Of a stretch of 64,000 nt of DNA, positions 33,980 to 44,229 are shown in pieces. Position numbers and translations under genes: made by a program. The stretch comes from Sinonovacula constricta (Eukaryota > Mollusca > Bivalvia > Cardiida > Solecurtidae). The stretch is from contig CM017563.1 in assembly GCA_007844125.1 (NCBI GenBank), forward strand, positions 14,360,325 through 14,424,324, read 5' to 3'. A model generated the notes under the pieces. That model made no database searches, was not told the origin of the DNA, and worked only from the letters and a program-made list of their open reading frames with translations. The first letter of the stretch is position 1; each line of letters starts with the position of its first letter.

Positions 33980-36018
33980 GCAAATAGTGCAGATCTGTTT
34001 AATCAAGATATCACAGAGAGTTGTTTAATCAAGGTCTGCACTTACTGCTGCAGTAAATCAAGCTGTCACAGAGAGCTGTTTGATCAATGTCTGCACTTAC
34101 TGCTGCAGTTAATCAAGCTTCCACAGGGAGCTATTTGATCAAGGTCTGCACTTACTGCTGCAGTAAATCAAGCTGTCACAGGGAGCTGTTTGATCAAGGT
34201 CTGCACTTACTGCTGCAGTAAATCAAGCTGTCACAGGGAGCTGTTTGATCAAGGTCTGCACTTACTGCTGCACTTAATCAAGCTTCCACAGGGAGCTGTT
34301 TGATCAAAGGTCTGCACTTACTGCTGCAGTAAATCAAGCTGTCACAGGGAGCTGTTTGATCAAGGTCTGCACTTACTGCTGCAGTTAATCAAGCTGTCAC
34401 AGGGAGCTGTTTGATCAAGGTCTGCACTTACTGCTGCACTTAATCAAGCTTCCACAGGGAGCTGTTTGATCAAGGTCTGCACTTACTGCTGCACTTAATC
34501 AAGCTTCCACAGGGAGCTGTTTGATCAAGGTCTGCACTTACTGCTGCACTTAATCAAGCTTCCACAGGGAGCTATTTGATCAATGTCTGCACTTACTGCT
34601 GCAGTTAATCAAGCTGTCACAGGGAGCTGTTTGATCAAAGGTCTGCACTTACTGCTGCAGTTAATCAAGCTGTCACAGAGAGCTGTTTGATCAATGTCTG
34701 CACTTACTGCTGCAGTTAATCAAGCTGTCATTGGGAGCTGTTTGATCAATGTCTGCACTTACTGCTGCAGTTAATCAAGCTGTCACAGGGAGCTGTTTGA
34801 TCAAGGTCTGTACTTACTGCTGCAGTTAAGCTGTCACAGGGAGCTGTTTGATCAATGTCTGCACTTACTGCTGCAGCTAATCAAGCTGTCATTGGGAGCT
34901 GTTTGATCAATGTCTGCACTTACTGCTGCAGTTAATCAAGCTGTCACAGGGAGCGGTTTGATCAATGTCTGCACTTACTGCTGCAGTTAATCAAGCTTTT
35001 ATTGGGAGCTGTTTGATCAATGTCTGTACTTACTGCTGCAGTTAAGCTGTCACAGGGAGCTGTTTGATCAATGTCAGCACTTACTGCTGCAGTTAATCAA
35101 GCTGTCACAGGGAGCTGTTTGATCAATGTCAGCACTTACTGCTGCAGTTAATCAAGCTGTCACATGGAGCTGTCTGATCAAGGTCTGCACTTACTGCTGC
35201 TGTTAATCAAGCTGTCACAGGGAGCTGTTTGATCAATGTCAGCACTTATTGCTACAGTTAATCAAGCTGTCATTGGGAGCTGTTTGATCAATGTCTGCAC
35301 TTACTGCTGCAGTAAATCAAGCTGTCACAGGGAGCTGTTTGATCAATGTCTGCACTTACTGCTGCAGTTAATCAAGCTGTCATTGGGAGCTGTTTGATCA
35401 ATGTCAGCACTTACTGCTGCAGTTAGTCAAGCTGTCACAGGGAGCTGTTTGATCAATGTCTGCACTTACTGCTGCAGTTAATCAAGCTGTCACAGGGAGC
35501 TGTTTGATCAAGGTCTGCACTTACTGCTGCAGTTAATCAAGCTGTCATTGGGAGCTGTTTGATCAATGTCAGCACTTACTGCTGCAGTTAGTCAAGCTGT
35601 CACAGGGAGCTGTTTGATCAATGTCTGCACTTACTGCTGCAGTTAATCAAGCTTTTATTGGGAGCTGTTTGATCAATGTCAGCACTTACTGCTGCAGTTA
35701 ATCAAGCTGTCACAGGGAGCTGTTTGATCAAGGTCTGCACTTACTGCTGCAGTTAATCAATCTGTCACAGGGAGCTGTTTGATCAATGTCAGCACTTACT
35801 GCTGCAGTTAATCAAGCTTTTATTGGGAGCTGTTTGATCAATGTCTGCACTTACTGCTGCAGTTAATCAAGCTGTCACAGGGAGCTGTTTGATCAAGGTC
35901 TGCACTTACTGCTGCAGTTAATCAATCTGTCACATGGAGCTGTCTGATCAAGGTCTGCACTTACTGCTTCAGTTAATCAAGCTTCCACAGGGAGCTGTTT
36001 GATCAAGGTCTGCACTTG
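33980..36018. repeat. 55-bp minisatellite derived from PAL, about 37 copies
   Basis: A PAL left arm ACAGCAAATAGTGCAGATCT begins at 33982, then units of CTGCAGTTAATCAAGCTGTC, ACAGGGAGCTGTTTGATCAA and GGTCTGCACTTACTG. Each unit contains the palindromes CTGCAG and TGATCA. Four centre types alternate: TGTCACAGGG, TTCCACAGGG, TGTCATTGGG and TTTTATTGGG. Two units near 34827 and 35042 lack AATC. It is the largest array in the window. Confidence 0.95.
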
Positions 36019-36053
36019 GCATGACGATAAACCCAATTAACAAACAAACGATG
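36019..36053 (+). mobile_element. SINE-A extreme 3' tip
   Basis: CATGACGATAAACCCAATTA then ACAAACAAAC matches the SINE-A 3' end. It directly follows the last 55-bp unit. Confidence 0.55.
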
Positions 36054-36329
36054 ACTAAGAATTAGTATGGGAAAATATAAATAGAAAATATATCATTACC
36101 AAACAATTTGTTTTTCACTTTTCAAACTTTGAAACAGTTATTTACTTCAGTTTAATGGCTCGTTTATTTTGATACTAAGGTAGAAAATATGTTTCATTAT
36201 ATGAAATGGGTATTGCATAATCAGTTTGATCATGTCATGTTTCGTTTGATTTGTCTGCATCAGAAGTTTATGATTTTTTTTATATCGTCCTTAATCTTAC
36301 CCTGCTTAGTGCAAGTAGGTCAGCTTCAG

Positions 36330-36400
36330 GCAAATATCGGTAGTATTGATCCAGATCAGCCCCTCTGATCAGGATCTTTAATATTTGCTGCTGAATAAGA
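36330..36400. repeat. PAL copy
   Basis: AGTATTGATCCAGATCAGCC, then CCTCTGATCAGGATCTTTAA and TATTTGCTGCTGA. Confidence 0.65.
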
Positions 36401-36455
36401 TGTTACTTTTGCATTTAACTGGTTAGCAGATAACTTCGTTTTGCTTATAAATATA

Positions 36456-37340
36456 CAGTCAACTCTCGTTATCTCAAAATCGGTTATCTCAAATTTCCGG
36501 TTATGTCAAACTGTTTTCTACGGTCCCGTTTTTTCCCTATAGTTTCTATATAGTTCAACTCCGCTTAACTCAAATTCGGATGTGTCAAATTATCGGATAT
36601 ATCAAACTAAATTCTTTGTCCCCAAACGTATAAAACTGTCGAAATCAGTTGGTCTATCTCAAACTTCAAATTGCTATAAGATGCAAAACGGCAACAATAG
36701 TGATTATTTACACCTACCGTGAAACTCGCAAAGATTTGGGCGCGAGTTTTATCGCCAATTATCGGCAATCAGGATGTCACGTAACTTAGAGAAGAGGTTA
36801 ATCGATTATTATTTATTTAGCTGATTTAATGAACAACAATTTCGTTAATCAATTAACGCTGATTAAAGTGTTTCAGTTTGTACTTGTTGTTGTAACAGTT
36901 TTTGAGAACTTGTTGACACGACCTTCTCAACTTGTAAATAAAATGAGAGGTCGCGTAAGTCATTTTATCATTTTTTTCATTATCTACCCACAATACACGT
37001 ACTGATTATTGAATAAAAAAATAAGATTGGTTATGGCAACAGACCAGACATGAGAAAGTGTCGAGCAATCTGATGAAGGACCTACAATAAAAAGGAGAAT
37101 ATTAAATTACATTGTAAAAAATCTAATAACACTTTAAACATGCAAAACCATACAAACTTGCAGAAACTTAGTTTACAGTGGCAGATATAACAAGGAATTT
37201 CAATCATAACCAGTCATCGTGTAGCAGGTAAGATTTTTAAGATTTACACAAACTATCCTTAAATTCGGATAATTCAAACTTCGGATATCTCAAACTATTT
37301 TCTACGGTCCCTTGAAATTTGAGATAACGAGAGTTGACTG
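36456..37340. mobile_element. Non-autonomous pogo/Tigger-like DNA transposon
   Basis: Perfect inverted termini of 23 bp start CAGTCAACTCTCGTTATCTC at 36456 and mirror at 37318-37340, with TA on both sides (36454-36455, 37341-37342). Subterminal copies of a (T)ATCTCAAA/TCAAACT motif recur on both ends, and ACTATTTTCTACGGTCCC-type sequence occurs near both in the same orientation. This layout is typical of pogo/Tigger-group elements. No transposase frame is present. Confidence 0.8.
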
Positions 37341-37984
37341 TAAGTAGTATGTAAATGGTTAATTGTATAACTATAAAAGAAATATGCACTGAAACATAAC
37401 CTTCATCTAATGCTATAAACAAATGGATGATTTGAGTCATGTTAATGTCATCATGTTGAATCGTAACAAAACCATTGTTTGTGGTAGTTTTTCAGGTTAG
37501 TTATTTTGTTTGTAATTGCAACAAAAAAAGATAATTTCAGAAAGGGAGAAAAAAACACTAAAGAAAATGGATAGTTTAAAACACAGTTGGTTTTACAGTC
37601 CAGAACATTTAAGAATGAAAAAAAAAAAATGAAAGGATGCTTGTTATTGTCTTCTCTTTTCATGTATAGCGGTTGTTTTAGGGTAAAGTCTCCCTACAGC
37701 ATGTTTTAGTCTATGCTCTAGATGAGCTATTGTTATTGCCCACAATAAGATAAATAGTTTGTTTGGTTCACAGGTTTATTAATGATTGACAACAAGTGGT
37801 ATGGAAATAATTATTGGTGCAATTTGTAAGGATAAATAATTTGTTTGGTTCACAGGTTAATTTATGATTGACAGCAAAGAAAATTATCTGGTTTTTGATG
37901 ATTGTCTTTCAGTATTTAAATACAGTGCTGTTTTATAACACTTATAAAATTGATTGGTTTAATCGACGTCAAAAATGGATCTAA

Positions 37985-38385
37985 AACAATTGTCCGGCCC
38001 TACAAATCAACCAACGGACAAATGTCCGGACTGAGAATTGTCCGACCCTGCAAAACAAGTAACTGAGAAATATCCAGCCCTGCAAATCAACAAACTGAGA
38101 ATTGTCCGACCCTGCAAATTTCACTAAGAAATGTCCGGACTGAGAATTGTCCGACCCTGCAAATATCACTGAGAAATGTCCGGACTGAGAATTGTCCGAC
38201 CCTGCAAATTTCACTAACTGAGAAATGTCCGGACTGAGAATTGTCCGACCCTGCAAATTTCACTAACTGAGAAATGTCCGGACTGAGAATTGTCCGACCC
38301 TGCAAATTTAACTGGGAAATGTCCGGACTGAGAATTGTCCGACCCTGCAAATTTCACTAACTGAGAAATGTCCGGACTGAGAATC
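37985..38385 (+). repeat. About 49-bp minisatellite, eight units
   Basis: Units of AATGTCCGGACTGAGAATTG, TCCGACCCTGCAAATTTCAC and TAACTGAG, with 37-50 bp length variation. TCCGGA inside is palindromic. Minus-strand frames through it are not genes. Confidence 0.92.
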
Positions 38386-38424
38386 TGGTAACATGCATCT
38401 AGCAGCTACACAATTATGGGTCAA

Positions 38425-38590
38425 AATAGCTATTATTGGTGGAGGAAGGCTCCATACCAATGTCTAGGATCACTGGTGCACTACAAAGTCAGCTGGACTT
38501 TCTCGCACTGTATGAAAACTTTTGCCCTGGACGTGGTTCATATAAAGGGATAAGGAAGTCTTAGGAGTTACAGGTCAGCGTCTTGATGTC
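38425..38590 (-). mobile_element. SINE-B copy, diverged
   Basis: TTATTGGTGGAGGAAGGCTC, GGTGCACTACAAAGTCAGC and CAGCGTCTT in complement follow the SINE-B order on the minus strand. Confidence 0.55.
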
Positions 38591-38883
38591 TTATTCTCGA
38601 ATGTCCGTTATAGCTGTTGACGTCATGCACAATACACTCTGCCCATTCATACATTTACTTTTGACAGTTTTATATCTAGATAAAACTGGATAACTGGTTG
38701 TTTTATTATATACTTAACACACATTAGATGTAATGTATTATGTTAGGTCAATGGCAGTGTGGTGGTCAGTTTTATGGCCAAAACCAGTTGTGTAGCCCCC
38801 AAGGCATCCATTTACAGAACTCAACTCTAACAGTCAGCTTATCATGAATTGGTCTGGCCTTGGCAAAACTGTGTCACTCGCTT

Positions 38884-38932
38884 CCTGCTGGGAGCTGTCT
38901 GATCAGGATATACACTGTCTGTGGCTTAGTCA
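38884..38932. repeat. PAL right half
   Basis: CCTGCTGGGAGCTGTCTGAT, CAGGATATACACTGTCTG. Confidence 0.5.
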
Positions 38933-40234
38933 TTGGCGATATTTGTTGGTAAATTGAGTATGGGAAATTAAATTTTAGAAAATTGATAAAAATTAATAGT
39001 AGTTATTACTAAAAAATATTGTATATAATATTTAAAAAAAGTACAGCAGGTAAGGAGTAAACATATACTGATGAAACATTTGGTCGGTGTTTATTGCCAA
39101 ACCAGTCACTGTATATACAGGACACTCAGGCCAATTGTACACGTGTTTATCATGCATGCTTCACACAATGTCCACTTTCATAGCCCATCCAGTGTAAGGT
39201 CATTACACCAGGTAGCCATGATTTGAAAAGGTGGCATTCACTGAAGCACTTGGTCAGTTTTTCATAGCAATCTAAGGTAATAAGAACTATTAATAATGCA
39301 ACACATCAGTTTCGTGACTGCTCAACACACACAGCAGAAACTAGGTATCACGCTTTTTGACATTTGATTAACCCTTTAGCTCATTTATATGCCACTTTAC
39401 GCCTTTGTAAAGTATTCACAATTATTCCTTTTATCTTCAGCTGCATCAACACAACTAAGGGTTTATTGGTAGACTAGTTTAACCTAGGTTATATAATTAT
39501 ATGCCCAAAATGCAAGTGTTTAAAAATATTAAAAACTTTTTCTAAGAAAATCAACAAAATCAAGTAAATTTTTAAAATCCTATACATTTGAATGAAAGGG
39601 TTAATCTTCCAGGCACATCCACTCTGTGTGGTACATGGTCAATGTTTCATAATCAAAGCAGCTTCTGTACCTACTGACCTGGACACTCATTTATACAGGG
39701 ACTTCCAAGTACTCGTATAAACTAAAAATGCTGGGTTGGAAGCTGAACAAAATGGCATAGTGTTGAAAATACATAATCATCAACTGAATGCCAAGGTAAT
39801 CATATGTGTACAGCTTTTGCAATACTTAAGTCAAACTAAGCTGCCTGCCTATTGGACACTAATGCTGCTTGCTTGGCAGACCACTAATCACCTAGTCACA
39901 TGTGTCCAGTAATTATGCCAGTTTCGTCACATGACCTTCTACCACCAGTGTCCATTCTGCCACTTCATTAACTACCAGCTACACAACTGACTTAGACACA
40001 TGGGTATATTTACTGCAGTTAGGTCAAGTGTGTAGCAGTTGGGACCTTTCTGCCAGTAGGTAGGTAAGTGGAACACAAAAGGTGGCAATAAAATATGACT
40101 TCATATTGAATAGTGCAGTGGTATTTAGATGATAAGCCAAAGGAAATTACAGGTCAATGAACTGTGAAGATATGAGTGCAGAAAGGTCAGGTGTGAACTC
40201 TTGACCACTCTTGAGTTTGAATCAACAATTTGTG

Positions 40235-40535
40235 GAGGGAGGGGAAGAGAGAGGTGGGGAAATAGAGAGAAGGAAGAAAAAGAGAAGAGAGATAAGGGGA
40301 AAGGGAGAGAGTGGAGGGAGGGAATGGAGAAAAATTAGATGATGGGCGAGAGGGAAGAGAAAAGAAGGAGAAAGAGATGGGAGGGAGAGAAAGAGAAAAA
40401 AGAGAGAGGGGGAAAGGGAGAGAGGGAGTGGAGGGAGGGAAAGGAGAGAAATTGGATGATGGGAGAGAGGGAAGAGAAAAGAAGGAGAGAGAGATGGGAG
40501 GGAGAGAAAGAGAAGAGAGAGAAATTAAAGAGCAC
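40235..40535 (+). repeat. Purine-only GA-rich tract with internal duplication
   Basis: Nearly pure A/G on the plus strand for 300 bp. A block of about 120 bp (from GGAGGGAATGGAGAAAAATT) recurs from GGAGGGAAAGGAGAGAAATT. Frames on both strands are low complexity. Confidence 0.9.
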
Positions 40536-41185
40536 AAATTTTACAAACAGCAGTACAGGTTGTCCAGAAGCATAATGTCCACCTAACCTGAATTAAATAC
40601 TATGGCGATGTAAAACTGCATATCTAGACATGCAACTTTACATTTTCTGATTCTGATTTTATTGAAAATAATAAAAGCCCTCAAAGCTCTGAAAGGTCAG
40701 TGTTGATTTTAATTTCTACATCAATTTAAAATATTCAGTAACAAAAATCATAATGTAATTGCTCAAATAGATCTGGTGCAACAAAGCCTTCTAATAAAAA
40801 ATGGGGGAGTTTGGCTAAATGTAGTTGCCATGGATGATTAACTTTTGAATATTGGATCTTTTTTCTGTCAGAAAGCTCTTACATAATTTTTTTGTTTGTT
40901 CATTTCACTCCTAAACCTTATCATACATACAGAAATCAAACAATACAAAGCATATGTTTACTGAAATATTTTTATTAAGGTTAAACACAAACATATATAA
41001 AGAAGGAAATCCTATTGAATATTGTGCCCCATTGAACATTGTGCACATATTTTGAAAACAATGATCATTCAGTTCTGTCCAGTTGAGTCCAGTTGACTAC
41101 CTTGTCCAGTCTAGTTGCAAGCCTGTCTGTAACAGTCACGATCTCAGTGTAAACAAATTAAATAAATTAAACAAATAGAAGACGA

Positions 41186-41350
41186 TCGGTCCCAATAGCT
41201 CAGGTGTTAGAGCGTCAGCTTGCGGATCGGGAGGTCGTGAGTTCAAACCCCCGCTAGGTCAAACCAAAGACTTTAAAGTTGGTAGTAGTGGCTTCCCTCC
41301 TAACGCTTGGGGCTAAGGGGACAGCATTACGCCTGACTTGTCAGTGTTCT
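41186..41350 (+). mobile_element. SINE-C, 5' half
   Basis: CCCAATAGCTCAGGTGTTAG, B-box region GAGTTCAAACCCCCG, TTTAAAGTTGGTAGTAGTGG and CTTCCCTCCTAACGCTTGGG, ending at CTGACTTGTCAGTGTT. The 3' half is missing. Confidence 0.8.
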
Positions 41351-42204
41351 TTTTATCTTCAACTCTGCATAGTTTGTGGGTGGTACTGGTTGAATCTGGT
41401 TTAAACTAATTGGTACATGGTTCAGTAAATTGTGAATATTTTATTGCCGTTTATCAGTTTTGCTGAAAACAAGTTATATAACTTACATGTGATGCAAACA
41501 TTATTCTTCTGTCACTTATGCAAGTTGCAATTCATAACTTATAGGAATAAATGAATGAGGCTTTCTGAAATATTTAGATGTGATTGCTGCCTTTATTTTT
41601 CTGGAAACTAAATAAAATAACTTCAAATGACAGTTCCACATTTATTCCAAAAATGCATATCTGATTATCAAAGAGGATTTAAAGAGCTTTCAATATTTTT
41701 TTTACAAAAATAAAATAACTGTTGGATGGGAGATGTAAATCTACAAGAGGGCAATAGTCAAAATCAACATGAGACCATTTGTCTCGTGTTTTTTGTGTGT
41801 TTTTTTCTCCAAATTAGAGAACCTCACAGATACACTTAGATCTAATGCAAAAATAAAATAAATGTTGGGGATTAAAGGCTGAACATAACATCCTTTATTT
41901 ACACATCATCAAAGTTCAAGGACCATGCTAATCAAGATGGGGACTGCTGCAGATTATGTAAATATATAAATAATTTATCTCCTCAGTTTATCACCTCAAA
42001 GAATCAAGATCCTGGTACATTAATCTCAGTAAAGTACAGGCAGAAGTACAGACAACACATGGCACAGCACACTTGTTGTAAATATTTCATCAAAAGTGTT
42101 TACAAGTTTTCTTTGATCTCTTCCTAACACCTCAGCCTTGTCCCCCTTCTTTAAATGAATGATTTGTGTTCTTATCCCCTGTGAAATGACCACAATCAAA
42201 ACAC

Positions 42205-42540
42205 ATTTGACCATATTTAAACATGGTCAACCATGATTTTTAAACAATGCTGTGTTGTTGTTTTTTGTCACCGATTGTGCTACCAGGTCCAATACTAAAA
42301 TTATTACATAGAAAGATATAACGAGATGCTTGTTATACAATGCAATTTTTATTAACTAATGTGCTAAATGTTTCAGATTAACAATGTTTCATGGTAAAAG
42401 AAAAATGTCTTTTTAACACAGTCAGACCATAGTCAAATCATTGTCTATCATAGTCATGATAGACTAGAGTCAAGGCCAAAGCAAAGAGCATTGTCAACCA
42501 TGTTTTGACCATGTTTAACCATGGTCAATGTACTGATAGA
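42205..42540. repeat. Two clusters of CATGGTCA-type palindromes
   Basis: TTTAAACATGGTCAACCATG (near 42217) recurs as GACCATGTTTAACCATGGTC (near 42508). Between them are TCTATCATAGTCATGATAGA and similar. It may be an eroded foldback element; boundaries are not clear. Confidence 0.35.
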
Positions 42541-42595
42541 CTTAGCAGAAAATAGTGTAGTTCCTGATCAGAACGATTCCAGCACTTAGCAGTTT
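42538..42595. repeat. PAL copy, left half
   Basis: CAGAAAATAGTGTAGTTCCT, GATCAGAACGATTCCAGCAC. Confidence 0.5.
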
Positions 42596-42929
42596 AAATG
42601 GCAACAATGTTCTTAATAATTTGACTAATTCTCTTTCGAAAATGCCTCTCCTGTTGGGCTGTTAAAACAAATAGACAGGTTAAAAGTCAGTGCTCAGCTA
42701 GGGTAAAAGCATCTCGCAGTTTTCACTATTTATATCCAAATTCTAATACAATCAATAATTTTTCAGTACATCAAACTAAGCAAATAAACACTTTCAAGGC
42801 TATTGTTAGCAACATGGTATAAGTCACATTCCTTTTATGGATGTTTGTCAGTGTACGAATAGTGACGTAGATCTTCATGATAAAAATGGACGCTATGAAA
42901 GGTCAAGGTACTGGTAATCTTAACTCTAA

Positions 42930-43036
42930 GCCTGCTAAGCAAAAATTGATCAAGCTTAGGTAAATAGTTTGAGCCAGATCTGCCAGCTCCTACTGGGAAC
43001 CACTGACTGATCACAGTCTGCACTATTTGCTGCTGG
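42930..43036. repeat. PAL copy, long form
   Basis: CTGCTAAGCAAAAATTGATC, AATAGTTTGAGCCAGATCTG, CCAGCTCCTACTGGGA and TCTGCACTATTTGCTGCTGG. This shows the extended left part well. Confidence 0.75.
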
Positions 43037-43317
43037 GCACCATAATTTTTTTTACTTTTGTATCAGCTTGAAAGTGAATAGTTAAGAAAAATTAAAAATG
43101 TCGGTAAAGGGTTACAATGGCCAGTATTGAGAACACAATCATACTTATTGAGAAGAAAGATCCCACCATGCCAAGTGCAGAAAGGTCATTGGCCAGTTTT
43201 GATAATCAATAAGGAGTTAGAGAAACAATAAACAATAAGCAGCTAGAAAGGCCTACCTTTGGAACATTAGCCTCATATTCTACCAAGGCAAATTTCAGTA
43301 TTTTGTCTGTCATGTTC

Positions 43318-43665
43318 AGGTGAAACACCATTTAGGTGGACCTGCCACAGTAGCTCTATTGGTAAAGCCTCCACGGATCAGGAATTCGCAGGTTTAAACC
43401 CCTACCAGGTCAAACCAAAGACTCTAAAGCTTCCCTCCTAACGCTCCGAGTTAAAGGGACAACATTACGCCTGATTCGTCGGTGTCAGAATAATGGACTG
43501 GCCGGGTTCAGTTCCTGGGTACCTCATAAGTGCCCCTGTGCTAAAATGATAGAAATGTCGCTGCACAGTATTGGCAAAAATGCCAGCAAATCCCATCCCA
43601 TCCCATTTAGGTGGGGTATGTTGATGGGGTGAGTGGTATTTTCCAGCAACCAAAGAGTTAAATCA
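43318..43665. mobile_element. piggyBac-like MITE interrupted by SINE-C
   Basis: The left piece ends GAAACACCATTTAGGTGG (43339); the right piece resumes at 43603 and ends with GTATTTTCCAGCAACCAAAG and AGTTAA. Together they form the roughly 80-bp MITE with its centre at the insertion. Confidence 0.6.
43340..43602 (+). mobile_element. SINE-C with 12-bp target-site duplication
   Basis: It has the C-type head (CACAGTAGCTCTATTGGTAA, B-box-like GGTTTAAACCCC), AAAGACTCTAAAGCTTCCCT, CCTGATTCGTCGGTGTCAG and ATGTCGCTGCACAGTATTGG. CCATTTAGGTGG lies on both sides (43328-43339, 43603-43614). The TTGGTAGTGG segment present in other SINE-C copies is missing. Confidence 0.85.
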
Positions 43666-43937
43666 AAATTCTTTTTTCATCAATTAATAAAGACTGCTTG
43701 AAGAAGTAGTGATGCATTCAATATGGTATTCTGACACCTGATCCACCATTCCTATGACAATACTTTATTCTGTACTTTACAAGTAAGCAATGAAAAGCCA
43801 CATCAGTGTCATGTTTAAATGCCTGAATGGCTTGTATTACCCAATATGTTCAAGCAACAGTTGGCTATTGATCTGTCCGTCAGCTGAATCTTTGCAATTG
43901 CTTGTTAAGCATTTTATGCTTAAATTTGATTTTAAAT

Positions 43938-44022
43938 ATCCTAGTCTTGGATCAAACTCTCGACTTTCAGTTTCTTTATGAATTCAACCCCAGCACTCTA
44001 CCAACTGGGCCATCATGGCCTG
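43938..44022 (-). mobile_element. SINE-E, tRNA-like head (single example)
   Basis: On the minus strand: GGCCATGATGGCCCAGTTGG, TAGAGTGCTGGGGTTGAATT, and GAGAGTTTGATCCAAG as a B-box-like element. The A-box match (TGGCCCAGTTGG) is good. It is a tRNA relic or SINE head distinct from the others; the extent downstream is unclear. Confidence 0.4.
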
Positions 44023-44144
44023 ATCATGCAGCAAGGGACTGAATGATGTTGATTCAGCTACCACTAACCCTTACAATGCTACACTGATATAATGCGATCA
44101 GAATTGCAACCACATGCAAACATAAATTGAAATATTTCTAGAAA

Positions 44145-44228
44145 CTCTATAGCAAATAGTTCAGTTCCTGATCAGGCAGCTTCCAGAGGGAGTAGGCTGG
44201 TCTGGATCTACACTATTTGCCAAATCGA
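44145..44228. repeat. PAL copy, well preserved
   Basis: CTCTATAGCAAATAGTTCAG, TTCCTGATCAGGCAGCTTCC, GGCTGGTCTGGATCTACACT and ATTTGCCAAAT. It is one of the best copies for a consensus. Confidence 0.8.
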
Positions 44229-44229
44229 T

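Larger units (their letters stand above)
38935..42200. other. Sparse region, no gene seen
   Basis: Apart from the GA tract and the SINE-C half, 38935-40230, 40540-41185 and 41355-42200 show no repeats I recognise and only short frames. This is one of the least repetitive parts of the window. Confidence 0.5.

Noticed and set aside
33980..36018. A CRISPR-like array
   Set aside because: Units are contiguous 55-bp tandem repeats without unique spacers, in eukaryotic DNA.
40187..40586. Several open frames on both strands in the GA-rich tract
   Set aside because: They encode only E/G/K/R or S/L/P/F runs from a purine-only tract with an internal duplication.
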